NCBI RefSeq assembly: GCF_016808095.1
Contig: NC_068975.1
Span: 28,509,501 to 28,573,500 of the forward strand
Length of the DNA stretch: 64,000 bases
Source: Vigna angularis
Lineage: Eukaryota; Streptophyta; Magnoliopsida; Fabales; Fabaceae
Reading direction: 5' to 3'
Part shown: positions 10,976-22,519 of the stretch, in pieces
How the letters are laid out: each line of letters opens with the position of its first letter
How positions within the stretch are numbered: the first letter of the stretch is position 1
Position numbers and translations under genes: made by a program
Notes under the pieces: model-generated
What the model saw: only the letters and a program-made list of their open reading frames with translations
Databases searched by the model: none
Told to the model about the DNA's origin: nothing

Positions 10976-13494
10976 TGTAACATCCCAATAAATAGTAATT
11001 ACCATTAATTAGAATTAATTACAATTAACAGTAAACAGTCTTTACAACTAACAAAGATCAAAAGCCGAACGGCTTGAATTGTAGCGTTACAAAAGTCAAG
11101 TCCAAAAACAGCGAACGCTAACAACGAACGGTTTTACAAAATAAATAACCGAACGTCTAAAACATTAATAAAACCACTAACAGCTACTAAAGAGCGAGCG
11201 ATCTACTGCTCGGCCTTAACCTCCACCTCGACTAGGTTGGCATCCTCCAAATTTTCTTCTTCCAGCATATCTTCAAGTGGCGCCTCCCCATCTGCTCACG
11301 TCCACAACGGATGATCATTGCATTGACAAGACGGACGTACATAACCAGTAGACAACACAAGGAATTGCAAGGGTAAGCTTAGGTAATTTAATTCATACAT
11401 TTCACATACAATTTAACATCAGAAATTAACACACAATACATACATCAATGAATCAAAATAGAATAAATTATCCAACTCTCATAAATGACGACCGTCCGGA
11501 CTGTATGAATCCAAGTAACCGCAGGCGTTCGTGCACCCGGGTGATGTAGTAACTGGAACCATCCATCAGCTGCCACCCGAGGTTAACCCTATCAGCCTCA
11601 AAGTACTCAATAGGGCTAGGGTCTCCTGCCATTCCCACACATGACCTACTCCCCTCTACATGAGGACGAGCACTCACGGAATATCAGGATGATCAGCCAT
11701 CAGCGATTTTACCATGGTCATACTACACAATTCATCATATTCAAATCAGAGAGACGTTCCTCCTTGGAACGCTCGTTCAAATTCCAAAATCATAATTTCA
11801 TCACATATATGGTTCGCACATTTTATAATTCCCACAACATCACATTTTCAAATCTTAGTTACACTTCTTTAAAAAGACGAACGTTAATTAACTGTATGGA
11901 CGAACGCTATTTGAGATCAGGACGAACGCTATTTAAAAATCAGGACGAACGCTATTTAAAATCAATAATTATTCAATTAGTACGAACGTTTGATAGGAGA
12001 CCTTGCGCGATTTAGAACGGACGCTCGTTATAAGGCCGAGCACTATTTCGGACGAACGCTTGGTAGAATACCGTGCGCCATTTAAGACGAACGTTCGACA
12101 TAAGGCCGAACGCTTATCAAAGACGAACGCTCGACAGAAGGTCGAACGCTATCAAAGACAAACGCTCGACAGAAGGTCGAACGCTATCAAAGACGAACGC
12201 TCGACATAAGGTCGAACGCTATCAAAGACGAACGCTAGACATAAGGGCGAGCGCTACTTATCATTTACCTTTTTGAACGAGCGTTCAGTCTAAGACCGAA
12301 CGCCACTTAAGACGAACGCTCAATTAGCATTTCAAATGGGGATGCTCGTTCTAAGACAGAATCCTTTCCAAATGAAAGAATTTCACTCTAAATCAATTTT
12401 AGAGAAACCGAACGGTATATGACCGTACAAGGACGAGCGTATTTTATCAAGCAGAGAATATGATATTTTCCAGATTTTTCAGTTTACAATAACTTTACAG
12501 TTTTCATACGATTCATGACTTATAATCTCTATCCACCATAAATCTCATACATTACAAAATTCATATCATCATCCCAAACCATACAGAAACTTAATCTTAT
12601 TCCAAATCATACATTTCATTCTCAGCATACATTTCAAACAACATTCATCACATACATCCAGTGCAACCATGCTCGTTCATGCATACTTAAACATCAAATA
12701 TTTCATACATTTCAGACATCCAGTATACTTCAAGCATTTCATACACATCAAACAAGTATTAAATTAAATTACTAAAGCTTCCCTTACCTGGTCTAGCAGT
12801 GAACTCCCTAAGCGAATGCTTTTAACTTGCCCAAATACCGTTTCCTACCCTCAACGTGCTTCTCAAGCGTTTCACTCAATCTAACCACAAGAAATGGAGA
12901 AAAACTCAGCTTATATTCTAACATGCAGCAGTACCAGCGTCTGCATGTAACTCAGAACGGAGCGTTTTAGGGTTTGAGAACTTACCAGTTCAGATTTCAG
13001 TTCTGTTCGGATCAAATGAAAGCTCACGACACCGTGAACGATCCTACGGTTCTGAAATGGAAGCAGAGATTTTGATGGTGAGTTATCTTAGAGAGAAGAT
13101 GAAAGATTTTAGAGAGAAGCTGAAGAAGAGAAATGGCCAGGGTTTCGTGAGAAAGAAGGTGAATGCATGGAATGGAGTGAAGTGTTTTTCAGAGAAATCA
13201 TTTTCTCTTCCTCGCCAAACGGCCATGCATTCACGTACTGCCACCTGGTTTCCACTACAGCTTTTAGAAGCTTCTGACGTGACAGACGGCGTCAGCGCAT
13301 GCAGAAGGTGATTTCCCTTCCCACGCAGGACGAACGTCCATCCTCTGCATGCCACTTGTTTTCCACCAACGTTTTTGGAACGTTCCCTCAGTGACACATG
13401 GCAGGCGCATGCATTGTGGGCTTTGACGTGTCAAAGTGCTTTTAATGGTAATCAGAGAGTGGGATTTAGTGCGTTAATTATTCAGGGTTTCACA
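10976..13494 (-). mobile_element. Solo LTR, Ty3/gypsy-like, with perfect 5-bp target duplication
   Basis: The element begins TGTAACATCCCAA and ends GGGTTTCACA, giving TG...CA ends, and is flanked on both sides by GATTG (10971-10975 and 13495-13499). At 2519 bp without gag-pol or a second LTR it fits a solo LTR left by unequal recombination. The strand is given relative to copy 1 at 6390-8498. In the minus-strand sense it carries GGTAAGTTCTC and CCAGGTAAGGGAAG, which look like 5' splice donors downstream of the presumed transcription start. The superfamily is inferred from length and structure. Confidence 0.85.
11875..12440 (-). repeat. 35-bp tandem array inside the solo LTR
   Basis: The core array (about 12090-12250) repeats a 35-bp unit containing GACGAACGCTCGACA and GGTCGAACGCTATCAAA; outer copies are more diverged. 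The word CGAACGCT recurs throughout. The array yields small Arg-rich plus-strand ORFs that are not genes. Confidence 0.8.
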
Positions 13495-13814
13495 GATTGC
13501 ATATAATAACATAATATAAGTATATTTTTTTTCTCTCCAAATTGCTGGAATTGAAAATATATTTCATCGCTATCTTTATCTTTCTTGGATTCGTTTACTT
13601 GTCTTATTAAATATAATTACATTTAATAAAAGTAAATATAATTAGTGTAGGAAAACTGGGCAAGTTTAAAAATTTATATAAGAAAATCTTTACTAAATGA
13701 AGTTTTATTTTATCATCCATACTTATTCTTATATTAATTTTATTAATTTTTATTAAGCAAATATTCATTTAATGGTCATATATTATTTTTTTAAAAATTG
13801 GTATCATTAAAATT

Positions 13815-14240
13815 TGCTTTCAAATTGAACTAAGTAACCACATCTCCTCTCAAATAAGTCAATATCAAAATAAAATACACTTTCGAAATAGAAAAAAACG
13901 TGGACAACAAACGCATAATAATTGGGAGCAGGGAACAAAGTTATGTACAAGGACTGTCTAAGAACAAAAATCAAAGTTTCATGTACCAACCATGGTAACT
14001 ACCTCCCAAACAATTCAACTAAGTAATCACATCTCCCTTCAAATAAGTCAGGTTAACTACTTAATATCAAAAGAAAATACACTTTCAAAACAGGACAAAA
14101 ATGTGGGGAACAAAGACACAATATTTGATAAGCAACGAACAAAATTATGTGAAGGATTTGCCTAATAGAAAGAATCAAAGTTTGATGTAGCAAACATGGT
14201 TAATTCAACCCACACAACAACATAATTTATCTAAGTAACA
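13815..14240. repeat. Diverged tandem repeat, unit about 195-200 bp
   Basis: Words such as CAACTAAGTAA, CACATCTCC, TCAAATAAGTCA, AAATACACTTTC, GGGAACAAAG and AATCAAAGTTT recur in the same order in two blocks about 195 bp apart; a third, shortened block starts near 14215. Directly downstream (14297-14360) the words AAATGGAAAACAACATAAAT and AAATGGAAACCAACATAAAT form another small duplication. No coding potential is seen. Confidence 0.55.
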
Positions 14241-14364
14241 ATATCAAAATCGAAAAAAAAAAATGAGGACAACAAAACATAACCGTCAATAGACTCTGCT
14301 AAATGGAAAACAACATAAATATGATTATGGTCTGCAAAATGGAAACCAACATAAATATGTGCAT

Positions 14365-15115
14365 TAACATAAAATATTACAATGAATTTTCTTGTATTAA
14401 ACTTTACAACAATTTCGGGAAATAAAATGAACAAAGTCATCTTTTTCTATTCAACTTTACACAAATGACAACTTTTACTACATACGTTAGTGTCTTTTGC
14501 TCTCATATCCAGCATATGGAGTTGTTACGGTACGACTCTTGAATCTATACATTGTTCTTCCTTCGTTTGCTTATACATATTGCTTTATTGTATGTAACCT
14601 CAGATTCAAACTGCATGTTGTGGTCATGTTCCATAAGATCACTAGTTCCACCAACACCTTTTTCCACATTCTGACCACCCTTGTCATTACTTTTTTCTTC
14701 AACCAAAATATGTGAGTTTCCCATATGTGAGTCACATTCTTGCACCATTACGATAAAGCATCAAAAACTCATATATTCCTAGCAAAATATACAAACTACA
14801 AAAATGTTTTCTCCAACCACACTCAACTCTAATTCTAAACATACATTCAATTCATTAAATTCCACAACTTTCTACCCAAAATAAAACAATATCGTCTTAT
14901 TGCTGGTACACCTCTGTCTTTATTTATTTATGTTTGGATGATGAAAATAGTATTACAATTAATATAACATCCTTTTCCTATAGTTTGAAAAAGTCATTTC
15001 AGAAACAAGTTGAATGAATACACGCACAGCAGGTACTTGAACAAAACGAGGTAGAATAGTTTGATTATTCCTACATTAAATTAGAAAATTAATGAAGAAA
15101 CTAATGGTTGTGGTC
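14365..15115. other. Spacer downstream of the universal stress protein gene
   Basis: No gene or repeat is recognised. The part next to 15116 is the expected 3' untranslated region of the minus-strand gene. Confidence 0.5.
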
Positions 15116-16092
15116 TTAACTCTTGACCACAGTGACAGGACAGGTGGCATTATTCACCACGTAGTTGCTGACGCTGCCCATTATGACCCTGGAAAAGGAA
15201 AATGAAAAAAAAAGATTGAAATTCGGATCATTCATTATATCAGAAGAAACGTAAAAAACCTCAGTATCTGCTATGCTGTGTTTTGGAGGAATGGGTTGAA
15301 ATAGTAAGCACCTTTGGAGAGGTCCAAGGCCTCTGTTGCCGAGGGTAAGGTAGTCTAGAGGTACCTGATCAATCGCTTCACATAACTTCTCACGAGCATC
15401 TCCCCAATAGATCTTCATTATTACCATAATCTGCCATCCCAAAATCTTCCAACTTACTCTTATGTAATGCTATGCACACAACTAACAAATATTTCTACTT
15501 CTCTTTCATAAAGAGTTAGAACAGAGCAAGACAAAAAATGGCATGCTTATTTTTGTAATTTAAAAACTAAATTCAATATTTACAACCCTAGGAGAAAATT
15601 TACCAAAACCATACATTTTTTTGCCTGGCAGCAGTTTGGACTATATCAATTACATTGGGGTCGGGGTTGAATTCATATTTCTTCATGACCGCAGGTTCAG
15701 AGAACTCAGACAGAGGTATCAGAGCTGCGTTTGCATCAATACACACACTAAATAAGCAAATTAAAATCTCAAACATGCATCCGCTCCCCAATTAGAACCA
15801 CAGAACGACTACGAATGAAATTTTGTTCTACCTATATTTTTACGAATTTGACGTAAATAATTTGTAACAGATAAAATCATTAGAATATTCGATCAAGGGA
15901 TTAGCAGTGCTAACGTGAACCAGTGGTTTCCCAGAGCTGCATCTCGCCGTGCTCGTAATTGGAAGCGTGGCGAACCACGATAAGAACGAGATGATCTCCT
16001 TCTTTTACCACGTTATCCACCGTCCATTGCAGTGCTTTGATGCTGCACGATGAGAAATCAACCGCCACGCCCACTCTCCTAGCACTTGTCAT
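15116..16092 (-). CDS. Universal stress protein (USP) family protein, 4 exons
   Basis: The exons, in transcription order, are 16092-15915, 15724-15615, 15430-15312 and 15188-15116. All junctions are GT/AG, the phases agree, and 480 nt encode 159 residues. Residues 5-15 (RRVGVAVDFSS) form the first strand of the USP alpha/beta fold, and the C-terminal nucleotide-binding signature G-X2-G-X9-G-S is present at residues 127-141 (GNRGLG, then MGSVSNYVV). This signature marks the ATP-binding USPs. The protein resembles plant USPs that start near VAVDFS and contain WETTGSP. Length is typical. It is probably a cytosolic stress or signalling protein; a specific role cannot be deduced. The ATG at 16092 is the first in frame and directly precedes the conserved strand. 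No regulatory motif was identified. Confidence 0.9.
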
Positions 16093-16647
16093 TTTCTCTC
16101 TCTCACTACAACAACCAACGATGTGGTCTCTTAGTAATGTTTTTTACTTGTGTTTGTGTCCATGGGAATTAGAATTCTATTTTGGTTTGTTGTTTTGGTC
16201 TGTGAAGGGTTGACACTGAAAAAGCGCAATTTGTGAGGCTGATACTGGAAGAGCGGCAATTGAGTTCTGCGTTAGTGGCTCACACTGTTCCACACATTTA
16301 TTGCCTTTTTGAATTTGAGGTTCGATAATTCTCACTCACACTAGGATCAGATCCAAACCGAGAAATCAATAATTTCTTTTTGGTTTGTGTAATACTAACC
16401 AGTGAATATGGCAATACGAAAAGTCATTCCCAGAGGTCTATCAATATTAAATGGGCTGGGTTTGAACGAAGCTTGTGTTTAAACTTCAACGAAATTATAC
16501 AACTGTTTGGATGATTTAAAATGCGTAAGATCTTTAATTTTTAATAAGAAAATTTTATTTTAATGCCGTTTACATATTTATTTTTATTATTCAACTAGTT
16601 TTAAATTCGTATATATGTTCGGGTTGATGTTGGTCTTTGTGTTTAGT

Positions 16648-16812
16648 AAAACAGAATTAGATATAAAAAAAAGTATATTAAATAATTAAGTTTTGAATAA
16701 AATCGATTTTAAAAATAATTTATAGTTGTAGAAAGTGAATATTTTTATAAAAATATAAATAATAGACTTTGTAAAATTATAAAAGATAAAACATGTAAAA
16801 AATAGAATATAC
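16648..16812. repeat. Dispersed AT-rich repeat, copy B
   Basis: Homologous to positions 1-165 in the same orientation, with shared blocks AGAATTAGA, TTTTGAATA, AAAAATAATTTATA and TATAAAAGATAAAA. Its downstream edge lies close to a (TA)n run and a copia remnant, which suggests an older insertion at this site. Confidence 0.6.
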
Positions 16813-16943
16813 AATGCCTAAATTAAACTTAATTTATTAATAATTTACTAGTGAACCGTTATCATAAGAGTTTGAATTCATCTTCCATGTATGATTCTAA
16901 CTCTTCTTGAGTATGTTTGGCTATGACTATGGAGATATGCTAT

Positions 16944-16945
<2 letters not shown>

Positions 16946-17028
<83 letters not shown>
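16946..17028. repeat. (TA)n microsatellite
   Basis: About 80 bp of pure TA repeats, located at the edge of the decayed copia fragment. Confidence 0.95.
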
Positions 17029-17032
<4 letters not shown>

Positions 17033-17034
17033 TT

Positions 17035-17570
17035 TTTAATCAAACTCTTGTAACATAACACATATGCTTTTTTTATTTGATCCATCATATCTTTGTAGTC
17101 TCTCATTTACCATCAATGGAGTAACAACAAGTTTACAATCATACGTCTTGAATTTCTTCAATAGAGTTTCAATATATTTCTTTTTAGAGCTAAATATTTA
17201 TTCCTTTTGTTATTTCATTTCTATATTAAGGAAATAATTCATTAATCAAAGTCTGTCATCTCAAATGTCTTTGTCATATTTTTTTGAAAATCTTTCATTA
17301 TCTCCATATTATTTCTTGTATAAATAAGATAATCAACATATAAGATAATGAGATAATACTAACCTTGTGTCTTAAAATATAGTGTTGGCTTACTCTTACT
17401 CTTCCTAATTCTTGATCAATGAAATATTGATCAATCTTACTATGAAGAAGAACTTACTTCAAATGTATAAGGCTTTGTTATAGTTTAAGTACTTTACTTT
17501 TATTTTGTTGATGAAGTCTTGTGGTTGTATTCTTTTTCAATATATTTGTGATCCTATTAAGGAAATAAAA
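17035..17570 (-). pseudogene. Decayed Ty1/copia reverse transcriptase/RNase H fragment
   Basis: Read on the minus strand, broken frames give strings typical of plant copia polymerases: SKIDQYFIDQ, then PTLYFKTQG, LYVDYLIYTRNN, KTFEMTDF, and YIETLLKKFKTYDCK followed by VVTPLMVNERL. These match, in order, the reverse transcriptase segment around the YVDD box (here YVDY) and the start of the connection region. Several stops and frameshifts are present, so it is dead. The LTRs were not found. Confidence 0.8.
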
Positions 17571-18657
17571 ATTCGAGAGTATTTTTATTTTACTTAAAAA
17601 CAAGTTAAGGAATCTTCTTTAAGAAAAATAAGAAAAACAATAAAAAATGCATGAAGGGGTGTATTACAAATAACTAACTAAATTGCTGATAAAAATACTA
17701 ATTTAATAATAATTATTAAAGATAAAAATTGAAGATGAATTATTTGTCTTGATTGAAATGAATAGTATATTTTTCATCAAAGTGTCTTATGATTGTGATT
17801 GAAGGGTACTAATTAATTTTTTTCTTAATTTATTATCAAATTAATCTTTAATATCACAATTAAAGTAATAAATTTATTAAAAGAGTGAAGCAAAGTTTAA
17901 TAAAAGTCTTTAAACAAGTAGCATGCATTTATTTATTATTATGTGAAATAACTTTAAAGTTTAAATATATTTTAGTTAATGATATGAGCTATATGTGGTA
18001 CAAATATATTTGTTAGGTTGAAATCCATGACATTAATTTCTAACCGTTGTAGTCTTTATTATAAATCAAAGTTAGTTTAAAATCCATGACATGCATTTGA
18101 GTATTTTTATTTAAATTTATTAAATATTTTAAATTTTATTTATTCAAATGAGTTTTTGGCATTTAATTTTTAGAATAATAAATCTGTTATTTTATCTTAT
18201 CACCTTATTTAAATTTAAACTTTTAGGTAGATATAGTTTAATTAAATAATATATTTCTTATTTAATATTAATAATAATATTATACATATATTATTTTTAA
18301 TTTTTCATTGAATAATTATTTTTTTTATTATAAATAATTATAATTTACTTAGAACTTATAATTTATTTTTCTACATATTAATTTTGATATTATAGTTTTG
18401 AATTATTGTTAAAAATTATTTATTTTATGTATACAAATTATTTACTTATTTTAAATATAAAAATAAAAAATTAAAATAAATTTACAAAATTAACATATTA
18501 TGATTCCACCTAAATTAAAAAGAAAATCCTATACATAATTAACATATAAACATTTAAAACATTTAATTTTACAATATAGTTTGAAAACAATATGTGATAA
18601 ATAATATATTTTATTATTTTATTTTACATAAGAAATAAAATTATATAATAAAAAATA

Positions 18658-18696
<39 letters not shown>

Positions 18697-18960
18697 AACT
18701 TATAAGATAATGCCTCGAATAATTATATAAAGTAGTATTATCTAAATTAATTATTGAACACTTATTAAAATTAATTATATTGTAATCCAGCTAGAATGCA
18801 CTTTTTGTTGTTTTAGATTTCAGGCTGTAGGAAGTGCATCACTACTCCATGTAGTACAACTGTACAATGCCACCGAGTACCAACAGCATCCAAACAGTTT
18901 TCTGTATCAACCCGGAAACTTTATCCTCTTCCTTCATTTCTTCAACCATTCTCCTCCAAA
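17571..18960. other. AT-rich spacer upstream of the ALDH22A1-like locus
   Basis: Very AT-rich sequence with a (TA)n run at about 18659-18694. No ORF, RNA gene or transposon end is recognised. The last 100-150 bp may be a former promoter and 5' leader of the following locus. Confidence 0.5.
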
Positions 18961-21900
18961 GAACAAATCAAACGAAACTCTGCCCAACCATCTCTAAACC
19001 CTAGCCAACTGCTTTTCTTTGAATCTGCTATGAAGTTCTTCCAATGGCGTTTTGGTGGCCCTTGCTCGTTCTACTACTGGCTTTCGTCATCTGCAAGTTC
19101 CTTCTCATTCTTATTCCTCCCAAGGTTCCTTCCATTTGACGTCGACTCCTCCGGTGGTACTCTCCTTTTTCACTCCCTATTGCACGTAATTTTTTTGCCA
19201 CACTCAAAATGTGATCTTAATTTACTTTTATTATTATCACAGTGTTGGATGATGGGAATCAAACACAAGAGAACGACTTCATATATGTGAGTGTTTATGC
19301 ATCTGCAATTTTATTTTTTCAAATCACTGGGTGGTGTCATATAGTTTGTTTTATATCGGCTTTCGCGTTTTGTTTGATAGGCGTGCAGTTTTGCTTTTTC
19401 TTTGAAACTTAATTTCGAATTCAGATGAGTTGAAAATGCATGGGTGATGTTGAATCGACGGATTTAGTTTAGGGATTAACTTCTTCCCGACGTGGCACTT
19501 TTAATATAAATTGGAGTTAGATGTTTGTAATTTGGCCTTATGTATTGTGGAGAATATGTATATGGCTGTTTCGTGGTCATTGATGATTGATTCCTAATCA
19601 GGTGCCTCCAAGGGGAACGACACAGCAATCGAACGGGAAAGTTCAGTGCTACGAGCCCGATACCGTGAAATATTTGGGATATGTTCCTACGTTAACGCCC
19701 GATGAGGTTTGCGAGCCTATGCTGATAAGGAACTGATAGTTTGATGCATGGTTTTAGTATCTAGTTTAAGCAACCATTTTTTTTTACTTCGGTATTTTCT
19801 TTTTAGAAATTTTTATATTTAGGAATAAGAATGTTAGAATTTTCTGTGGCTTAAGAAAAGTTGGAGTAGTCTATAAGGGTATGATGATAAACTAATCACA
19901 TTAGAAATATGCTAGTCGTGCTTAAATTGACATGGCATTAACTTCTATATAAACTTGTATGTTAAAGTTTCAATTTTCGATTTGCATAGTTGTCTATGTT
20001 GAAATCAAATTCAATGGAATTCCATTTAAGGTGTATGTTTATTGATCTTAAATATGAAAATTCCTTTTTGCCGACGTTGACAACCTTTTGTTTTTTCATC
20101 TGTGTATTAATTTTTCTGCATATAAATGGTCGTTAAGCCTGTGCCTAGTTTTAAGGATTGATTATTTGTTTCACAAAAACAAGTTATTACAAAGTGTTTA
20201 TAAAATATTGGTTTTCAATTTGATTAGATTTATGAGTAAAAGAATGGCAAGAGTTAGCTATAAGGGAGCAAATAGAGAGAAAGTACGTAAGCCACAAAAA
20301 GTGTGGGCGAAGACGAGCTTCAAGCAAAGGCGCCAGTTTTACGTACACTTTTGGAGTATATAATTGAACATCAAACACTATGCGAGTAAGTGCAGTTCTT
20401 CTTTATAGTCATTGAAAGAAGATTTAAGTGTTAGTATTTTTGTAACACTAACATAATGTTGATATTCTAGGAAGCATCCTAGTCTCTTTTGGTTCTAGCT
20501 ATCACATGGTTTTATTCATTAGTCTAAAATATATATGAGTTATACTTTTTGCTAAAGAATATTAATAAATTTCTTGAGTATTTTTTAATTCGTGTGCTTT
20601 ATCCAGAATATCTTCGCGTGATACTGGGAAGACAATGGTAGATGCTTCTTTCGGAGAAATAATGACAACGTGTGAGAAGATAAATTGGCTGCTGTCTGAG
20701 GGTGAGCAATGCCTAAAGTCTGAGTACCGGTACCTGCCTCAATCCTCTCTCTCTTTCTCTCTCTTTTTTCAGTTTGGACCAAAAAACTAGTATATCTATA
20801 CATATATTTTTCTTGTAAGTGGGTACACCGTGTTCCTCCTCCACCCTAACCCCAGTAATTAACACTTTCTCCCTTCTTAAAGTAACTGTGGTATATTATC
20901 TTTCCCTGGTTTTTATAAAGTTCTTATAAATTATTGCCCTGAAATTGTAGTGTTTTATAATTTTCCACTAATTATTTTAGGAAAAGATGTATTACTCTTT
21001 TAATATACTTAATGTTATTTTATGCTAAAATTACAGATTTTCTTAATGCATTTTCATGACTAGTTTCTTTTTTCTTTTGTGGTAGATAAAAAAATTTACA
21101 GATCCTCTGGAAGAGCGATGTTTCATAAGACAGCTAGAGTAGAATTACACCCCCTTGGTGTTATTGGTGCCATTGTGTCATGGAACTATCCTTTCCACAA
21201 TATTTTTAACCCGATGTCGGCAGCAGTTTTTTCTGGAAATGGCATTGTGATTAAGATATAAAATGACACAATGCCTGCTATCTACCTTTCTAAAATTGTT
21301 TCATTCCATGAATGCACTACATCTTTTCAAGAATAACATTGTTGACTGATATGCTTTGATAGTGATTATATTACATTAGTTGAAACTTATGTTAAAATTG
21401 AGACTATGCATGGGTTAATACTTGTCCTGCTCTTACCAGTTACTATAAAATTATGTTTTCAATTTGACATAAATCCATATGATTCTGATTGTAGATTTCA
21501 GAACATGCAGGTTGGTCTGGATGCTTTTACTTCCGAATCATCCAATCAGCCCTTGCTGCTATAGGAGCTCCAGAGGAACTTGTTGAGGTGATAACAGGGT
21601 ATAGCCTTATCACCCTTCGTTCTTCCCTTTGGTTTGAGTAACATATGCACCTATAGCTAATAGAGCTTTTCTTACCAGGTTTGCTGAAACAGGAGAAGCA
21701 CTGGTATCTTCTGTTGACAAAGTCATTTTTGTTGGATCACCTGGGATAGGCAAGATGGTATGATTCCTTTGGCCCTCATCTTTAAATTGTATTCTATAAT
21801 AGTAATAATGATTTTTTTGTTCCAATTCTACAAAATAAGATTCTGAATGAGTTAAGCATGGTAGATGTTTAATAAAGGAATTCAAGAGAGTACACACAGT

Positions 21901-22519
21901 CATTGTTTAACTGAGTTGTATTTGTAACTTCAAAGTTGCTGTAGACCTCTGGTTTAGAGTGATGTCTTTGAGGTAGAACGAATGCGCGGGATAGCATCTA
22001 CCTTTTAATTTAATAAGTGTCTGATGATTTGCTGCATTCTTTTATATAGATAATGAGCAATGCTGCGGAGAAACTTATACCAGTTACATTGGAGTTTGGT
22101 GGAAAAGATGCATTTATTGTTTGTGAAGATGTAGATGTGGATCATGTATGAATCTCTTCAAACTTGGCTGGAAAATGCTAACCTTGCAACTTGATGGAAT
22201 GTTCATTTGTGAGTGCCATAGCTTTAATTGGCTGATCTGCCGAATATAGGTGCTCAAATTGCTGTCAGGGCTGTTCTTCAGTCAAGTGGGCAGAACTGTG
22301 CTGGGGCTCAGCGACTTTATGACCACAGGAACATATATGCATCCTTTGCCAGTAAAGTTACCAAAATTATTAAATCTATTACAGCTGTAAGTTTCCCTTT
22401 AAACATTTAATTGGTAAAATGTAACTGCTGCATCTCTCTTTTTAACTCAATGAGTTTGTTAGTTACATGTTCTTGCACTTATTGTTACATAATTGCTATT
22501 TCAGTAATCAAGTGGGCCT

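Noticed and set aside
11641..12276. Arg-rich ORFs in the solo LTR
   Set aside because: They are translations of the 35-bp tandem array and lack any domain.
11875..12440. Possible CRISPR-like regular repeat array
   Set aside because: Units are contiguous or diverged without unique spacers, lie inside a plant LTR, and there are no cas genes; CRISPR is not expected in a nuclear plant genome.
21256..21494. U12-type AT-AC intron after exon 6 of the ALDH22A1-like locus
   Set aside because: The donor ATATAAAA does not match the U12 consensus ATATCCTT and the intron ends in AG, so a mutated GT donor is simpler.
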